Counted from the first letter of the stretch, positions 1-11,457 are shown. The stretch is DNA of 64,000 nt from Archegozetes longisetosus (GCA_018873245.2 JAEMBT020000001.1:7506220-7570219), one strand, 5' to 3'. Notes: generated by a model from the letters alone, not told the origin. Translations and numbers: made by a program.

Positions 1-715
1 TATATGACGAATGAGTTTGTACTTTTCCAACATCATTAAAGACTTAATCGTTTTTAAGTTTTAATTAAATAAGAGTTGAATGATACTTTTCCACCTGAGA
101 CGTGCAAACTTAATTTTTATCAATTATTTAAGTAGCTTAAGGGGTTCAAAACCCTGATGTAAATGGCGAGCATTAGTTTCTTTCCAAACTAATATTATAC
201 TTTACAAATTTTTATACAAATATATATTTTTTCGGGATGTGACTCTTAAATATCTTCAAATATATATGTCGAATGATCTTTAAACAATTATGAATTTGAA
301 TTTGCTTAAACAGAAATACGTAATTAATTCGTTACATCTAGTTTGTTGTTCATATGAAATACTCGTGATTTTTATTGCATTGCTTATGAAGATAAGATAA
401 TTTTCAAAACTTCATCAACTTTCAAACAAACAAGTTCATTACTTCATTCAAAACATCATATCTAAAAAATAATAAGCTTAATGAAAATTATCAATAAATC
501 AACAATTTAAATATTCAAAATCCATTTTTATTTCAGATTTGATCTTTTTAATATTGATTAGTTTACGAATATTTTATTTTAAATTGAAAAATTCAGTTGA
601 AATTAATGTTTGTTTGAGTATGAGTCTTATAATTTTTATATTGAAAATTTCGATTTGACTTTGATGATGAAATCTTTTGAGTAAATTAAAATTATTTTTA
701 ATGATATTGCTTTCT
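1..715. repeat. Direct duplication, copy 1 (left-truncated by the window)
   Basis: This stretch aligns by eye, with substitutions and small indels, to 7146-8160. Shared landmarks are the 'tatatgacgaatg' start, the 'gggttcaaa...ctgatgtaaatggcgagcatta' block and 'cgtaattaattcgttacatctagtttgttgttca'. No coding capacity was recognised. Copy 1 lacks the solo LTR at 7349-7628 and so shows the pre-insertion state of copy 2. It probably extends left beyond the window. Confidence 0.75.
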
Positions 716-814
716 AAAATACCCTTATTAAGAAATTATTAGGTTAATAATTTAAAATGTCCACTGGAGAGTAACGCAAATGCATTAGTTTATTAAGATA
801 TCCTTGTGAATGCA

Positions 815-1385
815 GGTGAATGGGTCTAAAGGGGTTTTCAATCCCACCCATTGTGTGATACAGCATTGGATTCAATCCCTCGAGCTGAACGTTTTAATGC
901 CACATTTAACCACTACCAACCCGAACCTGATCACTTCTGGCTAACCAGACTTAACCTCCTCGAAATAGGATAAATCTGGCTTTACAAGTTTTAACCCTGG
1001 CCAAACCGATTCAAACTGAAGTATAATACGTTAGACCGCCTTCTAACCTAACCTATTCTCCCTTGGTATATATTGAACTTGTTTAGACCATGACACTAAA
1101 TCCAAGTTTATCCATTACGAGATACTAAACCAAACACAGATGGATACCTCGAGAACTACTAGTGATAATTGATCAAGTGAGATATCAAAATGTTCAGTTC
1201 GATATCCTGAATTTTAATGATATACCACTCTGTGGGGCAAGTCGATCCCATCGGGAGTTGGCCAGAAGTGGTCAAGTGTGGTATCAAGATGTTTAGCTCG
1301 ACAAACTGAATCTAATGATATATCACACTTGGGGTATGGGGTTGGGAACCCCCTTCAGACCCATTAGCCCGGATTGATCCAGATA
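815..1385. repeat. Foldback (inverted-terminal) repeat, non-coding
   Basis: The left end (about 815-925) and the reverse complement of the right end (about 1270-1385) share the order: aatgggtct-aagg, a G/C-rich stretch, gtgtgatayatcattrgattca, tcgagctraac and ccacaytt. A further degraded copy of the right arm lies at about 1165-1260. Single related arms occur at 6740-6860, 47040-47230 and 49530-49720, so this is a dispersed family. No transposase is present; it is a non-autonomous foldback element of unknown superfamily. Confidence 0.6.
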
Positions 1386-1450
1386 TTTTATATGAATTTT
1401 ACTGTTCTTAAACATATAAAAATGTACCGTACTTTTGACTTGAGAAGTGA

Positions 1451-1620
1451 GTTATCAGTAACTTACTATGTATTGCCGGATGAAATCGTCGAGCACTTAC
1501 CAGTATTTTAATCTCATTTATCGTTACTTTTGATTATTTAGTGAGAATGTGGTTAGGATCACAGATCACTGCAATATATGATATTCTCACATCATATCTC
1601 TATGAAATGCTTGCATGAGT
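1451..1620 (+). pseudogene. Relic of a DEG/ENaC second-transmembrane exon
   Basis: Translated in shifting frames, this stretch gives a LPDEIVEHL-like segment and later GMWLG-/YDI-/TSYLYE-like pieces. They parallel the last exon of the DEG/ENaC pseudogene at 17701-17915 (LPDEMIEHL, LAGMWLGLS, IFDIFTSYLYK). Stops and frame changes are frequent and no other channel exon is adjacent. It looks like an old, isolated fragment of the same family on the opposite strand. Confidence 0.5.
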
Positions 1621-2220
1621 GTTCAAAATGCAAATACAAAGTATGATAAGGGTTGCACTTGTAACAGATACCTTTGTAACAAAAAAATTTCATTATTTCT
1701 ATTAAAATTACTTTTCTTAAAAGTTCCTACATAGATTGTAAATTTTGCCAAATATTTTTCCATAGATTTAGATATCAGCATTATTGAGTTTTTAATAATT
1801 ATTATTTATCTTAATTTTTTCATGAGTTGAGATAGCAAAAATCTTTGTATTCAGTGTTGATTATTTTCAGTACCTTTGAAATTTATATTGTAACTTCTTA
1901 TTATAATATAATATTTAAATAAAACAAGAGTTCCTAATTTCTGTTTTGAATTCAAGAAAGTGTTACACTATTTATATTCAGAACCAATTTAATTATCTTA
2001 ATGATAATTAGATTTAGCGATCAACACACGAATTTGACTTATAAATTCACATGAAAGTCCCCCAATATGAAAATATCAATATAATAGTTGTCGGCTCTTT
2101 AGTATTCGTAAAAGAATAATTCAAATTACATATAGAACTTCTCTAATTTGAACATATACCTAAATGCTCTTTAGAATGAATAAAAAGTTACGTTTTACGT
2201 AACTCTCGTATTTTTATATT
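1621..2220. other. Non-coding AT-rich DNA
   Basis: No long reading frame, repeat end or known motif was recognised here. Confidence 0.5.
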
Positions 2221-2228
2221 AGTCTGAG

Positions 2229-2911
2229 ATCTGGCAAAGTCTGAAAATATTAATACCCGCTCCGCATCGGCTGACAAAAAAGGCGGATACCCGCACCCGA
2301 CCCGTAAATAACCGCTCATTGAGTTTATTATTTTATTTCAATCAAAATAATATGAGTACTTCAATTAATATTTTACTGAATTTTCCCAACCCTCACTCCT
2401 TGATTTAATTTTGATAAACATAACTCTCGAATTGTTTTTATTAATCAATTATCTGATTAATTCTTTGATATTAACATTACTTGACTCTAGATTCGATGAT
2501 TGCCCAAAAGTAAAGGCAGTAGAAGTGAAGTATTCATTGATATTAGGCTTTTCTGAATTGATATTTTCATTAAAATCACTCTTTCTTTTATCCAATGATT
2601 TACTCATTTTAACCTTTCTTACAAGAAAATTTCTAAAATTTCTAGTTATTTAAAGTATAATTGAAAGTCGATTTATTAAACACTGTGTTTAAGAGATAAT
2701 ATATAAACCAATAAAATATCTGTATTTTGAGTTAACTATTGAAACAGTTTTGTATTTTCAATTAAAAAGCAGTTAGGAATATTGAAAACTTTAACATTGC
2801 GGGTATTTCAATCAAAAATTTCTCACACCCGATCCGCTCCACACCCCCTGGATTAAAGAAGTTATCCGCTTTAAACCCGCATCCACGGCGGGTGCGGATA
2901 TGACTTTGCCA
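2229..2911. mobile_element. hAT-like non-autonomous element
   Basis: The ends are inverted: ggcaaagtc near 2233 and gactttgcc at 2902-2910. Each is followed inward by G/C-rich sequence containing repeated cccgc/gcggg blocks (2254-2315; 2800-2900), standing out from the AT-rich interior. Candidate 8-bp flanking duplications are AGTCTGAG (2221-2228) and AGTCTAAT (2912-2919), matching at 6 of 8. On the minus strand an open stretch (about 2470-2625) could encode a short MSKSLDKRK-type start, but no transposase core remains. Confidence 0.5.
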
Positions 2912-2919
2912 AGTCTAAT

Positions 2920-3547
2920 TTATCTTAAGTCAAAGCATTTCAGCAAGTTGAATTTGATTTTAACTGTAAAATCCAATCAAATAAAATTATCGATCATATA
3001 ACAAAATAATAGATTGTTCGACTGTTTTTGACCACCTCTCTAACTTAAAATAAATTTACCGCATCAGCTCAATAATGATGTTTTCGGAGTCGAAATTATT
3101 TGAATGTTTGTGTCAACATATTTGAATCATAGGTACCTGCTAGTCACATCGGTATCTACTTTATTGTCTTAGTTTTAACGTCTAAAATATCAAAAATAAA
3201 TAGAAAATCACAATTTCTTAAATCTATTAGTATATAAAAGTTTTGTAAGGGATCGAGAATTTTTTAGTGGAAGTGATGTGAAGATTTTGTATACAAACAT
3301 AGGAGCTTATATAATTTATTGTAATAAATTCTATAGTTTTAAAAAATTTTCGCTGGATTTAAGAAAGAAAAGAACACTGAAATGAAGAAAAACACGATAC
3401 TCTATAGAAAATTTGTCCGGTCAGAAGGCATGTTTTATTGAGTTTTAGATCAGTTCTAATGTTATAGGATATTGTGTTAATATTGAGTATTGGGTTGAAG
3501 AGTTAGCTTTAAGTGCTATAGGCAGATTTTTAGTTAAAATACGATTA
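2920..3547. other. Non-coding AT-rich DNA
   Basis: Nothing recognisable lies between the hAT-like element and the first piggyBac-type MITE. Confidence 0.5.
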
Positions 3548-3551
3548 TTAA

Positions 3552-4026
3552 CCCTTCGTCACAACTTAACTTCTGAAAACGTAAAATTAACTGTGGGGTA
3601 AAATGTTACCCCACGTCTTCCACTCTTTATATCTGTTCTAGGTTAGTCCGAATGTTTTCAGAATGAAAGTTAGTCCTTATTTTCAATGTTTTCATTAATT
3701 AATTAATTAATTTCTAGTTATTATCTGCTACAGCGTCATTAGCGGTTCTATTGCTAGTAGCGGCATTACAGCGCTGCGACACATATAGTAAACAAAACAC
3801 TGCGATGTTAGGGGGGGAAATTCTGTCCTCACAAAGACATATTGCCAGAAAATAATTTTTAAAAATAAAGTTATAATTCCAAATTAATCAGGATTTTTGT
3901 GATTTATAGTCAGATATATGACTGAGGAATAGCTAAATTTTCAAGAAATGACGACATTCTGTTGATTTTAGCGAGATTTTTAAAGTCAAACTTGGGAACA
4001 TTTTACCCCACAGTTGTGACGAAGGG
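3552..4026. mobile_element. piggyBac-type MITE 1
   Basis: The element is flanked by TTAA on both sides (3548-3551, 4027-4030). It begins CCCTTCGTCACAAC and ends with the exact inverse GTTGTGACGAAGGG. TTAA target sites with CCC...GGG termini are the piggyBac hallmark. Just inside the left end is the palindrome TGGGGTAAAATGTTACCCCA, and ccccac recurs near the right end. It is 475 bp and non-coding. It resembles the element at 14682-15142 in its first bases and in the ctgtggggt motif. Confidence 0.8.
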
Positions 4027-4039
4027 TTAATAGCTATAA

Positions 4040-4650
4040 ATTCGTTGGAAAAGCCACAGAAAAAAAGTAATAAAATAAATCTAAAAGAACTCTTCAAACT
4101 AATTTAAGGTATTTATTGTTCTAAGTAAACAGTTTTATTTTATAGAAGATAAATTTTTAGGACACATTTTTTTGGTTATTAACAAATGCTTTATACGAAT
4201 TTAAGTATTTGAAATGTTTATAGCTTAAAGTTAGCTACAAAAATTAAAAGAAGGTAAAACATGTTTGACATCTATTACTTCTAATAAAGAACAAAGTTTA
4301 CAAAACCTACTCCTTCTAGAGGTTGGTCGAACAAAGGCTAAATAAAGTGAAAAACTGTCATCATTACAATATTAAAGGCTGAGAGTTGACTTTTACTTTC
4401 CCGAGAAACTGGCAAAACCATTACATACCTATATATTTATCATCAGTATCACTTGACAAGAAAAAAAGCCTCAAGCCACGCCCACTTCCAACCAGGTCTA
4501 AGCTCTGCCCACAAAAAATTTTGAGCTACGCCCACCAAAATTTCATAAAATATTATTCCAAGTATACTGGTTAAAAATATGAAAACAAATTCTCGAAATA
4601 TCTTCTGGTGGCGGAGTTATGAGTGTTCAAGCTTTCCTTAATTTGCTAAT
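4040..4650. other. Non-coding DNA with 'acgccca' motifs
   Basis: The stretch 4470-4545 contains three spaced (c)tacgcccac/ctgcccac motifs similar to those in the tandem repeat at 5911-6240. Otherwise nothing was recognised. An apparent 62-residue reading frame at 4386-4574 runs through these motifs and is not credible as a gene. Confidence 0.4.
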
Positions 4651-4652
4651 AA

Positions 4653-5455
4653 GAAACTACTTCAAATATTGTTTCAAGGATATGATCCAACAAATTTCAT
4701 AAAATATTTAATGGCTAAATAGCTGCACACAGTTTAAAAATGTATTTTATATATATATCAAATAGAATTAACTAAGTTTATGCATGAAAATCATAAAGTT
4801 CAATTATTTTATTGAACTTTATTGCACCAATACAATTTTCAAGATTTAATAAGTATAAAAAATAAAGATTGAAAACTTAAGAGATTTTATCGACTTGGTT
4901 TTATTAAAATTCTCTCTGAGATAGTGGTCATGAAATTTTGAAGGTACGGTATTAATCTTCATTCCATTTATTTCAGTATCAGAAATATCAATCAGAATGA
5001 CGATAGATTCAGATGTTTTCTGAAAGATATGCATAGTTTATACCCATTCGATGCTACATCTTGCTTTCGGCTGGCACTAGTTCCAATAAACCCTCCACCA
5101 GTCCCTAGGATTGGATTATATTCTGACTCAGAATTAGAGTGTGACAATAATTTAGATTTCAAAGTTAGTAATTAAACTTGATAATCTTTCTAACATGTAA
5201 ATAATTCAAAACTTTCTAAAATCTAAAAACTAATTTAGCTATAAAATTAAAATAAAGTACATAAAATAAGTTCGATAAATTTCTTATGTTTTTAATTTTA
5301 ATTTTCATAAACATTAAATATTGAAATTTATATTGGCGTAATAGATAAAGTAAAACGTTTTTAATATTCCAAAATTGTATGCAGATATTTAGCCATTAAA
5401 TATTTTATGAAATTTGTTGGATCATATCGTTGAAACAATATTTGAAGTAGTCTCT
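4653..5455. mobile_element. MITE with ~80-bp terminal inverted repeats
   Basis: The first ~80 bp (4653-4733) recurs in inverse orientation at about 5370-5455, sharing gaaactacttcaaatattg, atgatccaacaaatttcat and aaaatatttaatggctaaata with few mismatches. The interior has no convincing gene. The target duplication is unclear, so the superfamily is not assigned. Confidence 0.7.
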
Positions 5456-5615
5456 TCACTCTTATAAATATTTTTTGGCTATTAGACGTTCAAACGTCTA
5501 GTCATGCAATCATCTTATTTTATGTCTGGCGCCAGATATAAGGCGTGAAAGTTTGCGATAAAGTTAAAGTCCTCTTAACGTATTATTTAATACGTTTGAA
5601 TGACGTATTTAATTT

Positions 5616-5917
5616 AATAAAAGTCGAAATTTATAAATTTATGCTAGCCACATCTGCCCGTTCATGAAATACGTCCGTTTGAATATCAATTAATGTTTAA
5701 GCCTAGGCTGGGTGGTTAATCATTAACAGATTTATTGAAGATATTATTATTATTATTATTATTATCATCATCATCATCATCATCATCAGAATTCTAAGAG
5801 GAGGTGACAGTAGTAAGCTCTACCCACCCAGCTTAGGCTCAAACATTAATTGATATTTAAACGGACGTATTTCATGAACGGGCAGATGTGGCTAGCATAA
5901 GTTTATAAATTTCGATT
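5616..5917. repeat. Large hairpin: ~100-bp inverted arms around a microsatellite loop
   Basis: The left arm (about 5620-5722) and right arm (about 5815-5915) are near-identical inverse copies with only a handful of mismatches; both contain gctagccacatctgcccg and cattaattgatatt or their complements. The loop is (ATT)n followed by (ATC)n (about 5743-5788). A hairpin this well matched is either young or kept homogeneous by fold-back repair. No coding content was seen. Confidence 0.8.
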
Positions 5918-6240
5918 CGTCTCATGGAGCGCTATCAAATGGGCCCATCACAAAGTTTTACGATGCTCCGCCCACTCAGAGTTCAATTAAATGTCAAACA
6001 TACAAAAGTGAGCGTATCTATTGAAGGGGTGGGCGTGGCTCATATATATTTATATATTTCGATTCCTCTCGTTGAGTACTATAAATTAGACTCATCACAT
6101 GATTTTTACGATGCTCCGCCCACTCAGAATTCGAATAAATCTAAATTATATAAATGTGGGCGTATCTATTAAACGGGTGAGCGTGGCTTAAAAATTCTTT
6201 CAGATTTCGATTTGTCTCGACGAGTACTATCGACTTAACC
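5911..6240. repeat. ~148-bp tandem repeat, 2+ copies
   Basis: Copies start at ttcgattcgtctc (5911), ttcgattcctctc (6058) and ttcgatttgtctc (6206). Each full unit contains acgatgctccgcccactcaga and a gggcgtatctatt block followed by a gtggct box. The array abuts the right arm of the hairpin at 5616-5917, so the two may belong to one element. Reading frames through it are repeat-coded artefacts. Confidence 0.75.
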
Positions 6241-6739
6241 CCACTCTTGATTTTTATGGGGTTGCGCCCCTTTACTCCCCCTTAACCCAGAAAGAAAATA
6301 AGAACTAAATATTTTATTACATTTGAATTCAAAGAAAAACTTATCAATGGGATGACTAACAGAGAGTACTTACATATTACTAAAATACTAGAAGTAGCTC
6401 TGAACTTTAGGTCAAAAAAAAAATGTTGGAAAAAAAGGACAGATCTTTGAGTGAGACACGTAAGTGGCAGATAGAAACCATTTTGTTGTTAAAAAATAGG
6501 AGTCTGAGATATTAGTTCAATTTGTATATAATTTACAAGATTTAATGAAATAAAATTTTATGTAAATTGAATCCCAATCCAAGTTTTTTGTGAATAGATT
6601 TAGTTTTGTTATTTGAGTGAATTAAATGTTATTTAGTTGTAATCTTAATTAAGACTACAGCTTTTAATAGCTATAATTGAATCGTGTTGACGTTGGACAC
6701 AGAACAGGGGTTACGGAAACAAATTAAGCATAGTTCTCC

Positions 6740-6860
6740 ATCGTTGGCACGGATCAGGGGTTTCCAATCTCACCTAAAGTGTGATACATCATTGGATTCA
6801 ATCCCTCGAGCTGAACATTTAAATGCCACATTTAACTACTACCAACCCGAAGCTGTTTTC
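6740..6860. repeat. Single arm of the dispersed foldback family
   Basis: This arm closely matches the left arm at about 835-930: ggggttt-caatc, gtgtgatac, cattggattcaatccctcg, agctgaac and aatgccacattta. No matching inverse arm lies nearby, so this copy is truncated. The flanks from 6241 to 6739 and from 6861 to 7145 hold nothing else I recognise. A short minus-strand frame at 6978-7184 is unassigned. Confidence 0.6.
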
Positions 6861-7145
6861 TATCCAATTTTTTTCTTATAATAGAACTACTTAATAGAGG
6901 AATCGATTTTCGATGCATGCTCAGTATTCACAGCTTATTATAGAAATAGCCTAATAAGAAACAGCTTAATATGCAACTTACGATATTATAATTTTAGTGT
7001 ATACTGGTATTTTGTCAATTATATATATACCCTCATTTTCAACGACATGACCCAACTTTGTGACCAACTTTTCGATCCCATCCTTAAATAACTTTGGAAG
7101 ATTCGAAGCAATAAACCAAGTTATATCCAGTTTTTGAAACTCATA

Positions 7146-8160
7146 TAATCTTATATGACGAATGCGTTTGTCGTTTCGCGCCACTATTAGAGACTTTATT
7201 GTTATTGAGTTTTACTTAAATTAAAGTTGAATAATGCTCTTTAATCTAAGATGTGCAAACTTTATCTTTTATTATTTAAGGAGCTTAAGGGGTTCAAAGC
7301 TCTGATGTAAATGGCGAGCATTATTTTCTTTACAAATTAATATTATACTGTTATGCCTGTAATTGCCCTTTTTTCTTCAAATTAAGTTGTAATTAATGTA
7401 TGGTTATACTTGTATTGTCACATGTTTTGAAGATATAAAAGGTAGAGTTTTGTTTCTTTAGATTAGCTAGTATCTCCACTAATTTCCCTAGTATTACTAG
7501 TATTGTCTTTAGTTTCATTGTTAGTGTTAATATTGTTTCTTATTATTGCTATGTAACTAACAGATATTAATAAAAGTTTTAATCGTATTTGTATTATCGA
7601 ACAATGTGTTCATACACAAAACGTAACAATACTTTGCAAATTTGTATATAATATATATATTGTGAGGATGTGATTCTTAAATAAGAATAAAATTCTCTGA
7701 TTCTTTTCTTCATATTTATATGAATGATCTTTAAACATTTATAAATTTGAATTTGCTTAAACAGAAAACGTAATTAATTCGTTACATCTAGTTTGTTGTT
7801 CAAATGAAATACTCGTGATTTTCATTGCATTGCATTTCTAATAAGATAAGATAATCTTCAAAACTTCAACTTTCAGGCAAATAAGATCATTACTTCTCTT
7901 CACAAAATCACATTTTAAAAAATAATATGCTTATTGAATTTTAACAGTAAATCGACAATTTAAATATTTAAAATCCATTTTAGATGATTTTTTCTTTTGA
8001 ATTTTAAAATTTGATCTATTTTAATATCTATTAGCTGAATATTTTATTTTAAATAGAAAATTTCAGTTGAAATTAATGCTTTATCATGTATGAGTTATAA
8101 TTATATTCTTGAAAATTTTTATTTAACTTTGGTCATGAAATCTCAATTATTTTTAAAGAC
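7146..8160. repeat. Direct duplication, copy 2
   Basis: This is the second copy of the 1-715 sequence. It is the same order of landmarks with moderate divergence, interrupted by a solo LTR at 7349-7628 that copy 1 lacks. No gene was recognised. Confidence 0.75.
7349..7628 (+). mobile_element. Solo LTR
   Basis: A 280-bp insertion relative to copy 1. It begins TGTTATGCC and ends CGTAACA (TG...CA with inverted TGTTA/TAACA tips). It is flanked by the 4-bp duplication ATAC (7345-7348, 7629-7632), present once in copy 1. A TATA-type box (gatataaaagg, 7432-7442) and an AATAAA at 7569 support the plus orientation of an LTR promoter and poly(A) unit. No internal retroelement is present, so it arose by LTR-LTR recombination. 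The family is not identified. Confidence 0.8.
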
Positions 8161-8720
8161 TGTTAGCTGACCTTCGACTCTTCATCGTATTTTATAGTAC
8201 AACAAACGCAAATGTGGTACTTCATCTTCACATCAAATGCAATGAGTAGTCGAAAGAACTCGTTCTCACAAAGATGCGCCTACTCGTTCTGGAGATATAA
8301 GCAATTCTCAAAAAGTGGGTGCGGCTTCAAAAGTGAAGCTTGGACTGAGCATAACTTGTATTTAGGTTCAACAATATATATTATGTGACTATAGTCCTTC
8401 GCATATTGCCTGAACCATTGCAATAATCTAACTAATAAATAAGGAAAACTAGCAGGTTTTGAAAATTAAAAAATCTGGCATGTAGGTGGGGATAGTCCAC
8501 GTATATTCCCTTATATAACATTCAATTCTGAGTCGATTGAGCCAAGCACTTAAACTCTCACCTACTCATTATTAAGTTATGTGAACATTTTCGGAAAGGG
8601 ACGTGGCCCCATGGTGATGGGTTATCAATTTTAATCAGTCAGTGGAGTTTAACCATATTTATAATATGTGTACAACCCCGTCCACTTGGCTTCTGCACCA
8701 TTACTATTATCTAATCTTCA
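8161..8720. other. Unassigned DNA upstream of the env relic
   Basis: Somewhat less AT-rich than its surroundings, with no clear frame. It may be further decayed sequence of the retroelement whose env relic follows, but no gag or pol motif was recognised. Confidence 0.35.
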
Positions 8721-8724
8721 GAGC

Positions 8725-10080
8725 TACTACATGCGTCTTCTCTACGTCTACGGTTCAAAGTTCTCATGCTGCTACAGATTTAGAAAAGTTAAGCAAAAAC
8801 AAGAAGTTATGATAAGGCGAGCAAAATCAGTTGTGAATTAAACGAATACTTAAGACTTTACAGATACAATTAAGTAATGGTATGCAATAACCAGTCATCT
8901 CCTGATCAGTATTTCATATTAAAAAGACTTTCTAATACTATTAAAGGGTAGAGACATAAAGCACGACATATATTAAATAAGATTTTTTACCTAAATTAAA
9001 ATTTATCAAGTAAACAAAGATTTCAATGAAACAAAACATTAAACTTTGAGAGAAAATAATAAAATTAACAATAAATTATACAAAACAACTAAAATTGAAT
9101 ATATATTGAGTGAGTTTAAGTAATATTCTAAAGTAATAAGTAGTTTATTTTTTCGGAAGGCGTCGTTCGTATCAATATATTTGGGTCTTTTAAAAATGCA
9201 ATACCGATCAAGAGATGACTGGTTATTGCATACCATCACTCAATTGTGAATGAACTCACAGATTTTAGATTCTACGGGACACTATACCAAAACTAATGCC
9301 TGTTATTTCAAACATGATCTCAAGAATTTTGCTGACAAAGTACAGGTTACTTATGTTAATAGAAAGTGCAGTAGTAGATGACAAAATTTTCGAGGTTTAG
9401 TACGAGATCTCTCCTTTTGATTGCCCCTCGAATCTAATTAAACTCGAGTCATGCAAAATAGACGAGACTAGTTCTGTTTTCTTAAATGGGTTTAGAGTGT
9501 ATACCAAAAGAGTACCAATATCATGGAAGTCGATCCCCTGTGCTGTATATTGTGAAACGCTTCGAGCTATTTAGTATATCTAACTAAAACTCGCAATTTT
9601 TGCTACCGCTCGAGACTGTATAACACTACTTCAGATCACACATTCTTTACATAATCAGATACTAATGCAGGGTTCTACGTGTTGTCAGAGAGACCTTCCA
9701 GACGCAATATCTAAAAGGTTTTGAAAAATTATCAACTGTGGAAGATCTAATCACAATGTAAATGAAGAAATGATACAAGTCAAAGCACCAGAAAGGTTGA
9801 ACTATACATATTTAACACACTCAAAATAAATATCTACAATCGAACATTAGATTATCCTGAGTATGTGCTTGGTGTTGCAAACAGCTCTTTATATAACAAA
9901 TTTGGTTACATGAGAATCTTCTTTAGTTAATGTACAAAATGTATCAACTCTAATTGGGATCAGAGTGTCAACTTTCAACAGATTTTATCATATAACCTCA
10001 ATATAACTGAATTTACAAAATGGACTCATGCAGATATAGATAAAATAGTCGCAATGTTCCAGTTTTAAACGAAACGTACA
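8725..10080 (+). pseudogene. Decayed errantivirus-type env relic
   Basis: In drifting plus-strand frames this region parallels the env gene of the gypsy provirus in this window (28105-29690, minus strand). Matching blocks, in order, are a VQSS-like segment (about 8755), a KILKTLQ-like helix (about 8845), a DCP-NL...SC-IDE block (about 9430), YTKR (about 9498), ARDC...LQIT (about 9605), CQR-LPD-ISK (about 9690) and ESSLVNVQN (about 9920). Stops and frameshifts are common, so it is an old copy with no coding potential. It is interrupted by the MITE at 8867-9246. No matching pol was seen beside it. Confidence 0.7.
8867..9246. mobile_element. MITE inside the env relic
   Basis: About 60 bp at each end are inverted copies: caatt-agt-atggtatgc then aataaccagtcatctc, and gatcagtatt inside. 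The env-relic homology stops at the left end and resumes immediately after the right end, which fixes the boundaries independently. The target duplication is unclear. A 66-residue minus-strand frame here (9039-9239) is part of the repeat, not a gene. Confidence 0.75.
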
Positions 10081-10720
10081 GTTAGTAAAATACTTACATT
10101 ATTTAAATTTTAATTATTGCCATATACTTTATTTAAAAGACTATTTCAAAATAAAACATTTTAGTTAACTTTATATAGCTAACTCCGCTCTATCGAACTT
10201 GTGCGCCATGACCATTCAGAAGAAGCTCGAGGAAACAAATCACTAGAGCTCGAGGTAGCAGAATCAAATAATGAACCAAGATTACGAAGCATCTTCGAAA
10301 TTAAACACAAGGCAATTTTCATAAAATTTGGTCACCACGTGATGAGTTGTACCTAAATAACAATACTATATCTGCACAAATCGCTTAGTGTCAAAATCTT
10401 TCTTTTAAAAAATCTGTTAACACCTTTCTTAAGGTCGATAATAAGATTCTAATGGTGCATAAACAGCTATAGCCCTTTTCATAACTATAAAACAACTCGA
10501 CTTTGTAAATAATCTTCGAAAAAATGATAATTCAATGAAATTTTGACAAAATTCATTAAATTATATCTTTATATATGTCTTGTGATTTTTGTAAGGATCG
10601 GATGAATTGCAAGTACGGTATCCAGAGAAAGATTAAATTGCATTTTTCATTACTATAAAACCACTTGAAAGAAGTTTTATCGAAAAAATCATAATAATCT
10701 GAACGTATATATGATCAAAT
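10081..10720. other. Unassigned DNA, possibly decayed retroelement tail
   Basis: No clear frame. The part to about 10320 could be the transmembrane and tail end of the env relic, but the match is too weak to assert. Nothing else was recognised. Confidence 0.35.
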
Positions 10721-10841
10721 ATAGTGCACTGAATAAAACGATAACACAATTCGAATATTTTGTTATAATTTTTATGTTTGTTTATCGTAAGTTGTTTATT
10801 TATGAATTACAATAAAATACTAAAAATAGTCAATTAAGTGA

Positions 10842-11457
10842 TTATGAAAAGGGAAGAATTGATACATTAGTTGAATTCATTGATTCTAAGCGCAAAATAG
10901 CATCAATGATCGATCGCTCACATAATGTTGTACTGAATTATTTGAATAATAAAGAAAATTATGGAAAAAATAAAGCCAGAGGACCGAAATCTCTTCTATT
11001 TGATCGTGACAAACGCTGTATTATTAACCATGCGAGCAATAAAGTGATTATTTTGGAACATATAAAAGCTGATCTGAAACTAAATGTTTCGATTACAACG
11101 ATTTGGCGGGTTTAAACAAAAATCCAAGTCTAAAGCATATTAAATTAAGAGCAAACCAGTTATTAAACCGCACCATAAGTTGGCGCGCCTCGAATTTGCG
11201 GAACACCATGTGAGTTGAACCAAAGAGTGGCAAAATGTAATTTTTAGCAACATAAAGAAGTTTAATTAGGGCGGTCAGGAAGATTTTCATAGTTATTGGC
11301 ATGACTTAAGAATAGATAAAGACAATTTCTCTAAGCGTACCGTTGGCGGCGGTTCAGTTGTGATGTGGATCGGCTTTGGCTTATACGAAGTGACTTATAT
11401 CACTTTCATAAATCATAAATGAACTCGTTAAAATATATTAATATACTCGGTATGCAT
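10842..11457 (+). pseudogene. Tc1-type transposase, N-terminal half
   Basis: The frame from 10842 shows a paired-type helix-turn-helix start (KIASMIDRSHNVVLNYL, then RGPKSLLFDRDKR), typical of the DNA-binding domain of Tc1 transposases. It stops at 11115 after TTIWRV. Shifted frames continue with NPSLKHIKL and the EFAEHHV...EW block expected at the start of the DDE catalytic domain. Frame breaks make it a pseudogene. The last codons (NSLKYINILG) read directly into the half at 13758 when the hAT element and one target duplicate are removed. Confidence 0.75.

Noticed and set aside
5924..6172. 82-codon plus-strand frame
   Set aside because: Lies wholly within the ~148-bp tandem repeat; apparent peptide repeats follow the DNA repeat.
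6978..7184. 68-codon minus-strand frame (MARNDKRIRHIRLYEF...)
   Set aside because: Looks protein-like but overlaps the duplicated repeat and matches no family I recognise; not supported as a gene.
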